A DNA stretch of 44,500 nucleotides from assembly GCA_945898185.1 (NCBI GenBank), contig CAMDHP010000006.1, positions 1-44,500 on the forward strand, read 5' to 3'. The translations under genes were made by a program, and so were the position numbers. Under the pieces are notes generated by a model. The model did no database searches, was not told the origin of the DNA, and saw only the letters and a program-made list of their open reading frames with translations. Shown here piece after piece: positions 43,663-44,500 of this stretch (its first letter is position 1; every line of letters begins with the position of its first letter). Source of the DNA: Akkermansia muciniphila (GTDB taxonomy: Bacteria; Verrucomicrobiota; Verrucomicrobiia; Opitutales; Opitutaceae).

Positions 43663-44500
43663 TCACCCTTTCGTATCCGTGAGTCGGATACCATGCGCTT
43701 CGATCACAAGGCGGCGCGCCTTGAAGAGGGTGCCGATGGCTTGCTTGAAGGCTTTCTTGCTCACCCCGAACGACACTCGGATTTCCTCCGGCGAGCTGCC
43801 GTCGTGGAAGGGCATACGCCCGCCCGCCGCCCGCACCTTTTCCACGATCGTGTCCGTCAAAGGCGCGATGCGGTGGTAACCGGCGCGGTCCAGCGCGACG
43901 TCGATTTTTCCGTCTTCGCGCACCTGGCGCACGTAACCCTTGAAACTCGCGCCATAAGTCAGCGGCGCGGCGAGATCGGTGTGATAGAGCAAGGCGCGGT
44001 GGGCGTTTTCCACGATGACGTTGTAGCCAAGCGGAGTCTCGCCAATCACCAGCAAATGCACCGCCTGCCCCTCAGCGTAGGCGGGCGGCGTGAGATTCAG
44101 CCGACGGTTAAGCCGTGCGCTGGCCACGATGCGGTCACTGCGCTCGTCGAGCATGACTTGCACCACGACAAGCTCGCCGACCTGGAGCGGCCCGGACTGC
44201 TCGCGCACCGGCAGCAGGAGATCCTTGTCGAGACCCCAATCGAGAAAGATGCCGATACGGGGATTGATGCCCACCACGCGCAACGCTGCAAACTCACCCA
44301 CTTGGGCGAGCGGCTTCTGCGTGGTTGCGACGAGGCGGTCCTCGGAGTCCCGATAAATAAAAACCTCGATGTCTCCGCCCGGAGTCGCGCCGGCCGGGAT
44401 GAGGCTGCCGGGCAGCAAAATTTCGCCATAAGAACCGCCATCCAGATAGAAACCGGGAGGTGCGCCGCGCAGGATGCGGAGGATATTTCGTTTACCGAGG
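43663..44500 (-). CDS. cvfB: CvfB/YitL-like S1-domain RNA-binding protein (partial, runs off the right edge)
   Basis: The reading frame is open to the window edge, and translation of the last 80 bases (KRNILRILRGAPPGFYLDGGSYGEILL, then PGSLIPAG) is the expected N-terminal part of CvfB, so the gene begins outside the window. Visible downstream are the second S1 repeat (VFIYRDSEDRLVATTQKPLAQVGEFAALRVVGINPRIGIFLDWG), a third S1-like segment and the C-terminal winged-helix (FHDGSSPEEIRVSFGVSKKAFKQAIGTLFKARRLV). This family binds RNA and affects virulence-factor expression in Gram-positive bacteria; in this host the role is unknown. Confidence 0.92.
   Translation of the reverse strand, partial: LGKRNILRILRGAPPGFYLDGGSYGEILLPGSLIPAGATPGGDIEVFIYRDSEDRLVATTQKPLAQVGEFAALRVVGINPRIGIFLDWGLDKDLLLPVREQSGPLQVGELVVVQVMLDERSDRIVASARLNRRLNLTPPAYAEGQAVHLLVIGETPLGYNVIVENAHRALLYHTDLAAPLTYGASFKGYVRQVREDGKIDVALDRAGYHRIAPLTDTIVEKVRAAGGRMPFHDGSSPEEIRVSFGVSKKAFKQAIGTLFKARRLVIEAHGIRLTDTKG

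Overview
The window is GC-rich chromosomal DNA, densely packed and almost entirely housekeeping in character. It suggests a Gram-negative bacterium of the Verrucomicrobiota, most likely near the Opitutaceae. The grounds are an outer-membrane logic (LolCD, LptG, MlaA/MlaC, a Tol/TonB-type motor, signal peptidase II), a decayed formylglycine-generating-enzyme-like gene, and several families of small palindromic intergenic repeats that I recall from that phylum. The lineage is an inference from gene content, not from a marker gene.

Layout. 1-9.3 kb: glycosyltransferases and methyltransferases (a DPM-like GT2, a SAM methyltransferase, a GT2-methyltransferase fusion, a large polytopic membrane protein) interleaved with monomeric isocitrate dehydrogenase and an S4 RNA-binding protein. 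9.1-11.5 kb: repeats, a YugP-type zinc peptidase, a clear terminator and the remains of a SUMF1-domain gene. 11.5-15.1 kb (minus): lysS-lolC-lolD. 15.3-18.8 kb (plus): lipB-lipA, then a PhoD-like phosphatase. 18.9-21.9 kb (minus): a membrane-anchored GT2 and an unusual protein made of two GTP-cyclohydrolase-II-like halves. 22.2-23.8 kb: an SBF-type transporter, a repeat cluster with a MITE-like element, and a small exported Cys-rich protein. 23.9-26.7 kb (minus): pfkB-type kinase, tmk, holB. 26.8-29.1 kb (plus): ExbB/ExbD/TonB-like motor. 29.1-34.8 kb (minus): tRNA-Ala(GGC), an atypical SDR, and an AttEFGH-like ABC exporter set. 35.0-36.5 kb (plus): lspA and a Ppx/GppA phosphatase. 36.6-38.7 kb: prfB (minus), a remnant of a TM2-domain protein, and a TIGR02466-type oxygenase-like gene. 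39.2-44.5 kb: lptG, an orphan lipoprotein, msrB, mlaC-mlaA, and cvfB running off the end.

Much of the content serves the cell envelope: lipoprotein maturation and sorting (LspA, LolCD), LPS export (LptG), phospholipid retrograde transport (MlaA/C), energised trans-envelope work (ExbBD/TonB-like) and sugar-lipid assembly (GT2 enzymes). LipB and LipA form the complete de novo lipoylation pathway.

No phage, CRISPR, integrase or obvious defence island is visible. The items most worth a second look are the two-domain RibA-like protein whose second half has lost its zinc cysteines, the SDR lacking the catalytic tyrosine, the multi-copy repeat families (including one whose end supplies the stop codon of the Cys-rich gene), and gene remnants (SUMF1, TM2).
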